In this document: in pieces, positions 35,566 to 46,073 of the stretch
Layout of the letters: every line of letters begins with the position of its first letter
How positions within the stretch are numbered: the stretch's first letter is position 1
Source of the DNA: Anthopleura xanthogrammica
Taxonomy: Eukaryota; Cnidaria; Anthozoa; Actiniaria; Actiniidae
Direction of reading: 5' to 3'
Assembly: GCA_964019055.1 (NCBI GenBank)
Contig: OZ025209.1
Span: 6,311,071-6,375,070 of the forward strand
DNA: 64,000 nucleotides
The notes under the pieces: generated by a model
Told to the model about the DNA's origin: nothing
What the model saw: only the letters and a program-made list of their open reading frames with translations
Database searches by the model: none
Program-made: the position numbers and the translations under genes

Positions 35566-35571
35566 ATTAAA
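35566..35571 (+). terminator. Candidate CSPP1 poly(A) signal ATTAAA
   Basis: ATTAAA lies 454 nt after the CSPP1 stop, followed 20-30 nt later by a GT-rich stretch (TTTGTTGTGG). It is the most plausible cleavage signal on the plus strand here; usage is unproven. Confidence 0.45.
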
Positions 35572-36753
35572 AAACGAGTTAATATATTAATCACTTTGTT
35601 GTGGCATTCACTAATTTGTAGTATTTAATTGTTTAAATTTATGACATTTAGTTGCAGTACTTTGCGACAAACTAACTCAGGGACTGCTTTTACAATGTTA
35701 ACCAATCACAATGTAGAGTGAGCAGGGTCAGTATCATATTGACCTTGGCCAATCACACTCTTTCATTCCCACAGTTGTTGATAACATCTAAGCCTAAGGT
35801 CAAACGTTGAACAATTCATACCAGTTAGTGTGTCCCCAAAAACAAAATTCTTATCATGGTAGTTGAGGACAGGGGTGGGGAGAATAGTACGCACCAGGGG
35901 AAGTTTATAAAATGAGATCTTCATTTAAAATAAATCAAATAATATTCTAATTATGCTCAACAGAGAACTAAACGATGATGAATTACTGAATCATGGTGAA
36001 GTATTAACAGAAAGATGACAGTGAATAAAAACTAAAAATACTAAAGAATGTAAACAATTATTATCAAGAAATAATTCATTACTTATCAACATTTAATATT
36101 TAAAATACTGAAATTTTTATACAAATCTACATTAAATTTTACACTTCTAGTATAGCTTCCTTCTTAGATGTTCTAAGACAGGTTCTTTCACATGACAGAA
36201 GTGTTGCGTGACTGACCCTAAGGACAACTGCACATAGGGAGGGCTACATTTACACATACACCCAATAATAATAATTTCAAAATCTGTGCTGAACAAAAAT
36301 ATGTATTTTCAACTATATCGTAAATTTCGCATGAACATATTTGGTAACAACTGTATATAAAAAGTTAAAACTATAAACTGAATTTCAATAAAATTAATGG
36401 TAGTAATGAAAATTAGTTGTCATATTTATAGTGAACTTTGACAAAAAAGTCGGCAAATATAAGTTTTTCGACAAAATGCACAGAACCTTAAACAATGTTA
36501 CTGTAAAGAATTTTAATTATTTTGACAGTGTAATCATAATTATAACAACATGTTTGAAAACATTAAAACAAGTCTTATAATCAACACCATTAATTAAACA
36601 TCCAGTCACATATCACCATCGTCATTGTTTTAACATTTTAATTTACTAGTAAAAAGGGTCTTGAAGTAAACTCTTTCTGAGAAATTTTTGAACATGCTAC
36701 TGTAGCTACTACAACTTGGGTCTTGTTCAGGCATGTAAAAAGATAGAAAACTT

Positions 36754-36896
36754 AGAGTGAAGTCACTAAACCTGTGAAATAAAAATTGCTCGTTAAAGTG
36801 TAATAGTCAAATAGACACAAAGGAAAATAATGGGATTTTGGTCTACTAAAGTGTATTAGTCTAATATCTATTTCACGGGTTTAGTGATTTCACTCT
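36754..36896. mobile_element. MITE with 27-bp inverted ends
   Basis: AGAGTGAAGTCACTAAACCT and AGTGATTTCACTCT ends, extending through GTGAAAT/ATTTCAC. It has a second inner inverted pair GTGTAATAGTC. Between CSPP1 and MTFR. Confidence 0.85.
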
Positions 36897-37124
36897 AATA
36901 ATATTTAAACATTATGTACATTAAAATGGAATAAAATAAAAGTTTTGCATGATTATCAATATTGTTTTTGCATTATTTTGGTCTCCTGGGAGTATTCCTT
37001 TCAAGTAGTTGTTTCCAGTTAATATCCAGATAACACAACCACTGAATGCGATAATAAGAAGACAAAGAAGCTTCATGAAGGATGTGGCACAAAGTCTTCA
37101 GATATTTGTATTATTTGGTGGCCG

Positions 37125-40100
37125 CTAAGCATTTATTTCAGCTAGTGGACTTGAGTGTAAGGGTCTTGCATTAAAATCAGGCCCTGATAATCTTCGACCT
37201 TTGGAAGGTTTTAATAGATGAGGCCCAAACTGTAAACAAAGAAAAATGTCAGACTTTGTAAGCTGAAGAACAATGTTGCCTCAAAATTCTGTTATTACAA
37301 CAAATCTTGATATTCTGCAAACTCAAACATTTCGACAGCTGACTGTGAAGTTGGTTTTTGCTGCCGTCAATAAAAAGTTAACGTCAATTATATTTTTGAC
37401 TGACGGCAGTGAAAAACCAAATTGACCAAGAAACTCGAGAAATGAGAAACTTGCAACTGCAAAGTTTGCGACAATTTTGAGTCGCAGTATGTAAGTACAT
37501 AACATTACCTGTGGTATTTTTGGACTTCTGCTTGGTGAAGGAGAAAATGAAGACATGTTTTCCTTATCTAGACCTGAAAAGTTAATCAGACTGCTTGTTA
37601 AGAATTTATGATCCATGTAAAATGAAAAATTATGAGTCAAAGCACAGGGAGCCCATATGATATCAATGTTGTTGTCCTGGTAACCGAAGGCATTTTTTAC
37701 TAAGTTTGTCTGGATTTCAATCCCACAAGGCTGTGCGATATATATTTTTAGCAACTGTGAAAAATGATATTTGATATTTATTGCTTAATTCATACTTACT
37801 TGGAGAATCGCTATCTTTTAGCTTTCTTCTATGGGCAAACTTTTTCTTCAATGCCCTGGCGATAATGGACGATGGATCATTTCCTTCTGACTCAAGGGGT
37901 TTGTTTCTTACAGGGGTTCCTCCTGGTGATCTGGAAATCAAAAATAAAATGCCTTAAAATTCCTCTTGGTCTCCCATGGAGGGGGAGGGCTCTGACCAAT
38001 TTTAGGGAAGGGTAGGAATTATGGCCTTGCTCCCTTTTTGTAAGGGATGCTTTTTGAAAGAGAATTATATTTGCTTTACCACTGCTCTAATACCCTAAGT
38101 CACTGATAGCCCATGTCTAGAACACTATTTTTTAAAGACTGTGCTTTCTTGACCCCCTGTTTAAAATTTTCTGAATCTGGTGAGTGAAAAAATCTGCTGT
38201 AAATCATCTGTTGAATGAATATGAATGCCTTTACAGCCCGCTTTCCAATCACACTCGTGAATTGTCATCACAACAAAATGAGGTTTTGGTGGACGTCAAT
38301 CAAAGTGTTTCAATGGCTTTACTGCAAAACACAAAGTCATCAAGGCACATGCCACATGGAATGTTGTGGAAATGCCTTGACTGTCAACCAACTCATTGCG
38401 ACAGCAAATTGTACAATATGTTATGCATGTGATTGGGAAGTGCTGTAACTCCTGATCTCCTACCTTTGAATTGTTCTAAGTTTTACAGAACCAAGACCCT
38501 TGAGAACATCTGACATGTTTGGAACATTAGAGGGTTTGTCTGTAGGCAGGCCTGAAATAGTTTTTCTTCTGGAACGATTCTTATAAAAAAACATCTAAAG
38601 TTATTGTCTGGACTTTTAGGTTTGGATAAAGAGAGGTGGGAACTAGAGCTAAAAATAAAGGCTGGTCCTTCACTGGTCATTCATACCTTGTTTCTGACTA
38701 AAATCTATATTTATTTTGCTAATGATAGTAATGATAAGTTTATTTTGAATTCAGTTCAGATAAGGTGTCACTCCCTTGAGTATTATTTCTTTTTCTTACC
38801 AGGGAAATAGACCTGTCCTGAGATGGCAAACATGGTGCATTCTGGTCTACCTTGGGTACAAACAAATTTTGTTCATTATGCCTTATATGGTGTTGTTTGT
38901 ACCCAAGCTGGACCAGGATGCATCAGGTTTGTTAAACTCAAAAAACCCTATGGTGCATGGTCTCCAATGGAAAACTATTATTAAGTCAACTTACCTCTCT
39001 GATGACATCTATGACTGACTTAACTGGAGTTGAAACAGCTGGTGGTGGTGGAGGAGGAGGGGGAGGTGGTGGCGGCGGTGCCCCAGGGGTACAGGGCGTA
39101 GATGTCATTATTGGTCCTATTTGTGGCAAACATGGGGTACTGGGAGGGGCTGCCACAAGGCCAGCAATCTGGGCCCTAAGTTTATTTAGTTCTTCCTCAA
39201 GTGCAGAAATTTTCTTCATTGCTGTATTATTGTCCATAGCCATGTCAGGCAACATATCAGGCACTTTGTTAATGTTTGATATTTGTATGGGATCTGTTGT
39301 TTCTTTTGGAATCTCATCACCACAAAGGGATAGAAGTTCATCATCAGTGTCGTCCTCAGCCAAAGATAAAAATCCATCAGAGTTCTCTCTATCTGATCCA
39401 ATGCAACTGAATGTATCGTCATAGTACTCAGGACCCATGATCCATTCATCACTCCCTTTGGTGTGTCCTAGCTCATTTTCCGTGTCATTTGTTCCAATCT
39501 AAACGATTAAATATATTAACCAGTTGCATGAGTCATGAGTTGACAAGCATGGGCATCCACTAAAAGTTTAAGCATGCATTCATTATGTATGCCAGGGGGA
39601 GGTAGTCGGTATTTTTCAATACTGCCCCCCCCCCCCCCCCCCCAATTTCACCTGAATAAATGCAGCTTATTGAGGACAGCAAGTCAAGGAACAGCAATTA
39701 GTTCAGTCTAGTGGAAGAGTTTGTTTGATATACTTCAGTTTTACAGCTCGCATATGTACAGATAACGTATATTATACTATACTGTAAATTATGTAAGATT
39801 ATTTAGCTATAGCACACAAGTGAACATGAGTGAACGAAATTCTGATGTTTTTTAAGTACCTGGAAATGTGGTCGTGTGATGGGGCGCAAGGGCAGTCGAC
39901 TGCCAATGTATCTGATAATACTTCGTTTAGAATAAAGTCTTGGAAAAATAGAGGGCAAAGAACTTCCAATCTGTCGTATAATGCTCCTTCTTCGTCCTGG
40001 ATTCGTTCGCCATAATTCCTAACCAATCACGAGAATAAAACTCAATTTCAAACCGAAGACTCGATCGAAACGAAGAGTTTTTAGTTAAACTTACCGAGAT

Positions 40101-40166
40101 TTCATATTCATCCCAGCCAAAGTATTGCTCTAGGATAAAGGATAACACTTCTACAAACATATCCAT
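37125..40166 (-). CDS. MTFR1: Mitochondrial fission regulator (MTFR1/MTFR2 family), complete, 8 coding exons
   Basis: MTFR proteins are mitochondrial and promote fission or tune network shape. Exons in order: 40095-40166, 39860-40018, 38995-39498, 38687-38693 (7-nt microexon, inferred), 38464-38551, 37800-37930, 37509-37573, 37125-37229. They total 1131 nt, giving 376 residues. Exon 2 encodes LWRTNPGRRRSIIRQIGSSL, like the LWSRKPYGSSRSIVRKIG segment of human MTFR1. A coiled coil, ISALEEELNKLRAQIAGLV (residues ~174-192), is followed by a 13-proline run (~218-230). Next come VPNMSDVLKGLGSVKLRT, then DPSSIIARALKKKFAHRRK, and near the C-terminus FGPHLLKP; all are family signatures. Which vertebrate paralogue is closest cannot be told, so the symbol stands for the family. 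Without the microexon the frame between exons 3 and 5 does not close. Confidence 0.93.
37351..37419. repeat. Short hairpin in an MTFR intron
   Basis: TGGTTTTTGCTGCCGTCA pairs with TGACGGCAGTGAAAAACCA around an AT-rich loop; likely a tiny MITE. Confidence 0.75.
38687..38693 (-). CDS. Inferred 7-nt microexon of the MTFR gene
   Basis: The upstream exon ends in phase 0 at GAG|GTAAGT (38995), but the next conserved exon (38464-38551) needs one carried base. On the minus strand, TTTTAGTCAG|AAACAAG|GTATGAATG supplies a pyrimidine-rich acceptor, seven bases and a donor. The join reads EKQGLPTDKPSNVPNM in the correct frame. This is inference from phase and splice motifs; transcript data would decide. 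Confidence 0.5.
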
Positions 40167-40510
40167 TACAATTTCAAGAAATATAAAGTATATATTAAAA
40201 AGCTAAAAATGATTTTTAAAACCCAGCCATCACGATCCCCAGCACATCTCGAATGCCGTTCTCATGCAACAACAGAAACAAACCTCGATCCGAAGCAGCT
40301 GTAATCTGATTGGTTCATGCTTATTCAAATATTCGAAGTAACCAATCAAAATCTTCAAGGACTCTCAAACAACCAATCAGAATCGAGACCGGTAAAGTTT
40401 GAATATCAACCACGAGGGGCTTCCACAGAGTTCGACTTTCAAAAAGCAAAAAGCAAGTCAGTATACAAGAAAAAACGATTGATTTTGTTAAACGAAGAAA
40501 TCTTCAAACG
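40167..40510. promoter_or_regulatory. Compact bidirectional promoter of MTFR and ARMC1 with three CCAAT boxes
   Basis: Only 344 bp lie between the two start codons. Three NF-Y type boxes are visible: ATTGG at 40309-40313, and CCAAT at 40342-40346 and 40373-40377. Their spacing is 33 and 31 bp, about three helical turns, which is typical of cooperating NF-Y sites. No TATA box was recognised. Confidence 0.65.
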
Positions 40511-42909
40511 ATGAGTGCGGTCGCAGTTGTAGGACATTTGAGAGATCTAGCAGTGGATCCATCAAACAGGGCCACTATAGTTAAGGTTCGTTTGAGGTTT
40601 TGCTTTCAGTTCTATCTAACCGTCCATTAGTGACCCCGATTTATTTGTTATTTCCTAGGACCAAGGATGTCTTTCTGGGCTGGTTTTGTTCCTCGATAAT
40701 GAAGATAAAGACGTCATTAAGACTGCTCTAGAGGTAACGATGGTTTTCTAGACTTGAAATAGAATTTTTGTCGCTGATAATTTAGCTGGGATAGGCTTGC
40801 TTTACGCTTTATCGAAACGAAAACTTTCAAGAAAACGATCCAGTTACTTTGAACTGGTTTCCTCAATTACGTCTAATTTCTCCAAGCAAATCCTTTCCAA
40901 AACATCAAAACTCGATTTTTCAACTACTAATAGTTTCTGTGAGCTTTCCGTGAGTATGATTACTTTACTCTATCTGGGGTTCCTGTGGTAACAGAATTCA
41001 AATAATCTGTTGTCAATTTGTTTTCCTGTAGGCATTGAATTTCCTGGCAGACTACCAACCAAATTGTTCCCATATGCGAGATGAGATCGGAATGGTTGTA
41101 AGTCTTAAAGCCGTTATAAATAATGAGCAGAATGGATTACCTCTGCGCAAGATGGCAAAACAGGTCTACAACAAGATCCTTGCAAGGCCGCAAAATAGGG
41201 CCCCACCCAAACCAGGACAAAGGGGGTAAGGCACATGCAGATACTGTGAGAGCACTTGATCAACAGCAAGCTAATGAATTGATAGGTGTAATTAAGGCTT
41301 ACAATAACGGCAGTCAGCCAAAGATACGTCAGGTGACCCTATTGCTAGCCTAATGCTTTTGTTTTTGATGGTCTCTGGGAAAATAAAAGCAAAAAACTTG
41401 GCCGAAGCAGCATGGACACACAACAAAGTCAAAGAGATCAATCCATATAGTCTCATTTTTCAAGCACTTACCAATCAGGAAAGGTGTAAAGCCTGTGCCA
41501 ATCTAGACATTCATGCAGTGATTATTTTCAATTGACATTTTGATGATTTTTTACAATGTTTCCAGACCAAATCCTTTCTTTCTTGGAACAACGAATAAGA
41601 AAGCCAAGCTAGTGACACTACAAATTAGAGGACTTACTACAGTAAGTGACATTTATTTAGTGTTAAACTCGAAATAATAAATATATTATCTGTAGGTTTA
41701 ACTTTCCTATTTAGCAGTGGCATCTTCACAGAATGGCTCTAATTGTTGAAAATGAAATTTAGATGTTTGTTTTTGCGAAGAGATGAAAATTGGAGAACCC
41801 AGAGGAAACCCTCTAAGCATTGGAGAGAACCAACAAACAACTCTACTTAAGAAACACTGATTGAGCCTAATGTTGCAATAGTGAAATGCATGCATGATAC
41901 TGCTATGTCACATGCCACCCATGCTGGTTTAAATCCTTTTTTCCTAATATTCAATGTTTTTTTCTCAGGTAACAAGGAGAATGTGTGAGGAACATATGGT
42001 CAAAACCAGGGGTGTGATAAGCTTTACTTTCGACATGAAAAGATCAAGAATTGTTGTTCGCTGTAGACCAGATTTGTCTCCAGAATCTATATGTGAAGTT
42101 ATTAACCAAACAAAACTTCTGACTGCACAACAAGTGGTCAAAAATGAGAAGGGTGAAGAGGTAAAGGAATTTTTTAAAAGTTTTTTTTTTTCAGAATCCC
42201 AGCTACATGCATTCAACAGCTTAAGACAACACTACAGGGGCAGATCCAGGATTTTAAGGGGGGGAGGTTGACTCAATACCACAGGAAATCCATAAAAGAA
42301 GGGAAAAATGCTGAAAAATCATTTAAAAACTCTTAATAATAGAATGTGTTGCATTTAAGGCAATGCTGTCGTTTGGTGCTATGCCCTCTTGCAATGTCGA
42401 CAAGGGTAGCGGAAGCAGCCATCCATTACCAGACTACCTCCCAGAAGATGAAGACATACCAGAAACATCAGACAAGGTATAGCATTGTAAAAAAATGATA
42501 TCATATATATTCGTAAGGGAATTTTAAGCTATCATCCACTGACATTATTATATAATCATGTACTAAAATAGACCCCTTGCAGCACTTTAAAATGTTGCTC
42601 AATTTGGAAGACAAAACAGGAATCCAATTCTCAGATCGAGCTGCTCTGGACATGTGCAATGGGTCTGTCTATATGATATGGGATAAGATAGAATGATGTG
42701 CACATGGGATATTCCATTTGTAACTTGTTATGAAAGATTGTGTAAGAAGGGGGCTGGGAAAACAGCAAATTACTGGCATATTGTGTGACATAATGGGATT
42801 GTTTAAATTATTATAACAGGCTATATCAAGGATAGGTGGAGAAGATAAAGAGAATAATGGATGGTTTGGCAGTGTGTCCAGTTTTATAAGCAAGTCCTTG
42901 TACTGGTAG
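40511..42909 (+). CDS. ARMC1: ARMC1, armadillo repeat-containing protein 1 (7 exons, complete)
   Basis: ARMC1 is a small cytosolic/mitochondrial protein with an N-terminal armadillo segment and a C-terminal heavy-metal-associated (HMA) type fold, implicated in mitochondrial distribution. Exons: 40511-40585, 40659-40733, 41032-41225, 41566-41641, 41969-42160, 42360-42476, 42820-42909. They total 819 nt, giving 272 residues (human 282). Human-like signatures are LRDLAVDPSNRATIV, DQGCLSGLVLFLD, ALNFLADYQPN, FFLGTTNKKAK, CEEHMVKTRGVISFTFDM, AQQVVKNEKGEE, LPDYLPEDED and the C-terminal SSFISKSLYW. The HMA-like part is residues ~115-205; its usual metal-binding CxxC is not seen, as expected for ARMC1. 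It is transcribed divergently from MTFR. Confidence 0.96.
41760..41925 (-). mobile_element. tRNA-derived SINE, decayed
   Basis: Carries the GGTTCTCTCCAATGC, AGAGGG and CTGGGTTCTCC tail on the minus strand plus a weak tRNA-like head. ARMC1 intron 4. Confidence 0.55.
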
Positions 42910-43463
42910 AATAAAGGGATGGAGCTACATTACCCATAGATAGAATGGTCCATAGCAAGGACTTGAAGGCTAAAATTTATTGTATATATTTTGAAATTTG
43001 TGACTAACTTATCTGAGAACATTTGATTTTGTTTTAAGTTCTATTTTTGAATACGATTACTACTACATGCTACAGGCCAGAAACATGAGAAAAGCCTGCA
43101 ATGCCACATTTTTCACAGGATTTTCACACATTTTCATTCAAAGAAGCAACCCCACCCCTCCCCTGATGCACATACACACAAACACACATTTCCATCATCT
43201 AATAATTGTTTTTTCTTCAAATACTGACCCCCTACTGAAAATCCTATGATAAGAAGCAATTAAGGCAGGAACATGAAGTATAGTTATACAGTACAGTGTG
43301 TTAGTTATATACGTTTGCAATGAGCATTATAAATTACGTATGGTGAGATGTTTTGATTGGCAAAGTCAAGTTGTTTGAACTAAGAACAAGATCTTCAAGC
43401 CATCATACAGTGGCATAACCTAGATAGTTTTGTGTAAATATAGTGACTCAAGCAAACAATGTA

Positions 43464-43469
43464 AATAAA
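43464..43469 (+). terminator. Candidate ARMC1 poly(A) signal AATAAA
   Basis: AATAAA lies 555 nt after the ARMC1 stop and is followed by a T/G-rich stretch (ATTTTGAGTG). An earlier AATAAA directly after the stop (~42912) is too close to be the main signal. Confidence 0.45.
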
Positions 43470-43934
43470 GACCATTTTGAGTGAAACTTGCCTCTTCGTG
43501 CACTGTAACTGCCATAGATAAATGTACACTAGCAGAGCAGTCTGCAAACATTAAGACAGTGTACCCTGCATCCAGAGGTTCTCTTGTTTCAGTGCTTACT
43601 GGTTGTAGCCAATGAACTCGAAAGCTAAAACCAGGCCTGAAGCACTGTAGTGAGAGAGCCTATGGAACGCAGGGTATTATATATAGACAGCGTGATATAT
43701 ATATAATTATATATATATATATACCCCTTGCAGCACGTCAGAATGCAGCTCAATTTTTAGGACAAAACAATGGGCTCCAATTATAAGGAGATTGAAATTC
43801 TTTTGTTTTGAACTGCTTTGACATCACATGAATGTGGTCTATAGAATTTATTTCAACATATTGTCAATCAGATCACTAAATTCCCAAGTTTCCTATAACA
43901 ATGAAAGGACAAACCTCACCACCATGTTGAATTG

Positions 43935-44125
43935 GCTGAGATATAAGGGAAGCACAGGTGGTATGCTGTACAACCCAGGTTCGAGTCCCACCAGGCTTTG
44001 TGTCCTATGCGGAGCGAGTATCACTGTCTAGTTGGTTCTCTCCTGTGCTTCGAGGGTTTTTTCCTGGTTTTCCTCCCTCAAAATTTAGAACAATTTATTA
44101 ACAAAATTCAACTTCCAAATTCCAA
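43935..44125 (+). mobile_element. tRNA-derived SINE, best-preserved head
   Basis: B box CAGGTTCGAGTCCCACCAGG is close to the tRNA consensus. Tail: GTTGGTTCTCTCCTGTGC, TTCGAGGG, TTCCTGGTTTTCC, then CCAATTCGATCTTGG. Confidence 0.75.
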
Positions 44126-45950
44126 TTCGATCTTGGGCTTTCACCTAGTTGGTGCCTACCTCAAAAGAAACCATTGAAAACACATGTTGTGAACAGGAAT
44201 TGACAACTAAAACATGGATATAGGGGAAATATTCATAGGGGAGTCCTGTACATGCAGTACCCCACCCTGGTAATAAGAACCAACAGTAGTAAGAGTAATA
44301 TAATAGATATTTATTTGAACTTAGGTCCATTTTCAATTTTAAAACCATTTGCTGTAATGTAATGTAAGGTTAAGCTGCAGACTGAACGAAATTTATTATC
44401 AGCAAAATAAATATGACATTTACAGTTAGACTACTCCAACCAAGGACACCCAAGCAAATTTTCATCCAAATTAGCCAATCATGATTGAGAATTTTAACAA
44501 TAGAATCATCACAATTTTTCACATTTTTTCCTTTAAAAGCATATATTTTACTTTATACTCGTTTATTTATGATCAAAAGTGAACAAGAGTTTAAACTCCA
44601 GAAGTCATTACCATCTTGTTGTAATTCAGCGTCCAAAATGTGATTTATAAATTTGCTTTAAAATTTGTTTGGGTGGCCTTGGTTTGAGTAGTATAGTCAT
44701 ACTGTAAAGAAAAGAAAAAATATTCACAATTACCCTTACCCCAAACAATGATGTTTCAATAAACCTGGCCATTTCTACTATAAACTCATGTTCACAGCTT
44801 TGATTTATTATTATTGCAAGATCCATTGAGGGATCTTTAGGGTATTAGAATGCTAACCTTGGCACAGAGCAATATCTTAGCTATGTTTAGACTATCAGAT
44901 GATTCTTTGAGTTGTATCTATATCCATGTATCTTATCAAAAATCTCAGGATAAGATTTAATGTACAAATGTTTTCTAATGCCCTTTGATAAAATAAAACC
45001 CTATGAATAAAATAAGCAACCACGAAAATGAAATTAAAGATGTTTTCTACCATACCTAATGGATTATTGCAGATACAAACTACCAATTTCCCATGAAAAA
45101 AAGATGAGAAGATCAGCCGTGACACCCAGCTTTATAGTCAGTTAAAAGATGATAATATTGATGCCCATGCACCATGACAATTATGGAACCAACACAGCTT
45201 TTGGACAGGGAAGCATGAATGACCAATTTATTTTTCTATGAAACATGAATTTGCATGTGAAAGTGGCTTTTAAATTTTGCGTGAAGGTGAAAGATATTTT
45301 GTAATTATCTATGACGCGTGAAAAGCCCAAATATTTTGATGTGATTTCATTTTGCAAAGGGGTATAGTGGACCCCGTTTGGAAGAGGTCTGGGTTGTCAG
45401 CTTCTATCAATCAAAAAATACCTCTTTAAACTGTTGGAGATTTTGATTGGTGAAGCATGCCTTGAGCTGTGTTAGTTTTATTTCAAAATGGGTGAAATAT
45501 GGACACCCCTCTATTATAGACACTTTAGGGAATATTCATTATTATCAGGAGGGGGAGGGGTATGGGTGAAAAAATGGGGGTGACCCTGAAAAGGGGGGTC
45601 TTGAAATAATTGACTTGTAAATTGACTTGTAAAAATCTGGCATCATACAGTTCTTTTTTTCTATTTCACCACCCATGTCCACCCCCCCCCCCCCCCCAAT
45701 AATTAATGAACGTTCCTTATATATGTGCTTTATAATACCCTACTACCATTACTAACACTTTCTCTGGTCCTCTAGTTATAGCTATCTGCATTAATAAGGG
45801 TTAAGGTACAGCTACAGTAGCTGAAATTACTTATGACTTGGGTATTGTCACACCACAGGAAGCCCAATTTATATAAAAGTGCAAAAAAGTGTGCTAAATG
45901 AAACAAGTGAGTGAATGAATGGAAATATCAAGCAAGAATACAGTACAATA

Positions 45951-45956
45951 TTTATT
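45951..45956 (-). terminator. Candidate ARFGAP1 poly(A) signal AATAAA
   Basis: Reads AATAAA on the minus strand, 118 nt after the ARFGAP1 stop codon. It is the nearest canonical signal; usage is unproven. Confidence 0.45.
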
Positions 45957-46073
45957 GGTTCCTTTGGCAAAGGCATAGTATTGCACTTTTATCTAAATTG
46001 GGCTCCCTACTGTCACACAGTAATAAAATGTAATTATTCAATAATCTATTTGTTCATTATCATTTCATTCTCA

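Larger units (their letters stand above)
35113..37124. other. Intergenic region between convergent CSPP1 and MTFR 3' ends
   Basis: About 2 kb of AT-rich sequence that should contain both 3' UTRs. No open frame resembling a gene is present. The only structured item is the MITE at 36754-36896. Nothing else was recognised. Confidence 0.6.
42910..46073. other. Intergenic region between convergent ARMC1 and ARFGAP1
   Basis: Contains ARMC1 3' sequence, an AT dinucleotide patch near 43695-43722, a MITE fragment at ~43722-43830, a tRNA-derived SINE at 43935-44125 and a G/C-run element at ~45533-45720. No open frame here looks like a gene. Confidence 0.6.

Noticed and set aside
38957..39424. 155-residue plus-strand frame with a glycine run
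   Set aside because: Antisense of the conserved MTFR exon 38995-39498; the glycines mirror the proline run.
43935..44010. Possible tRNA gene with a good B box
   Set aside because: The cloverleaf does not close and the shared SINE tail follows directly.
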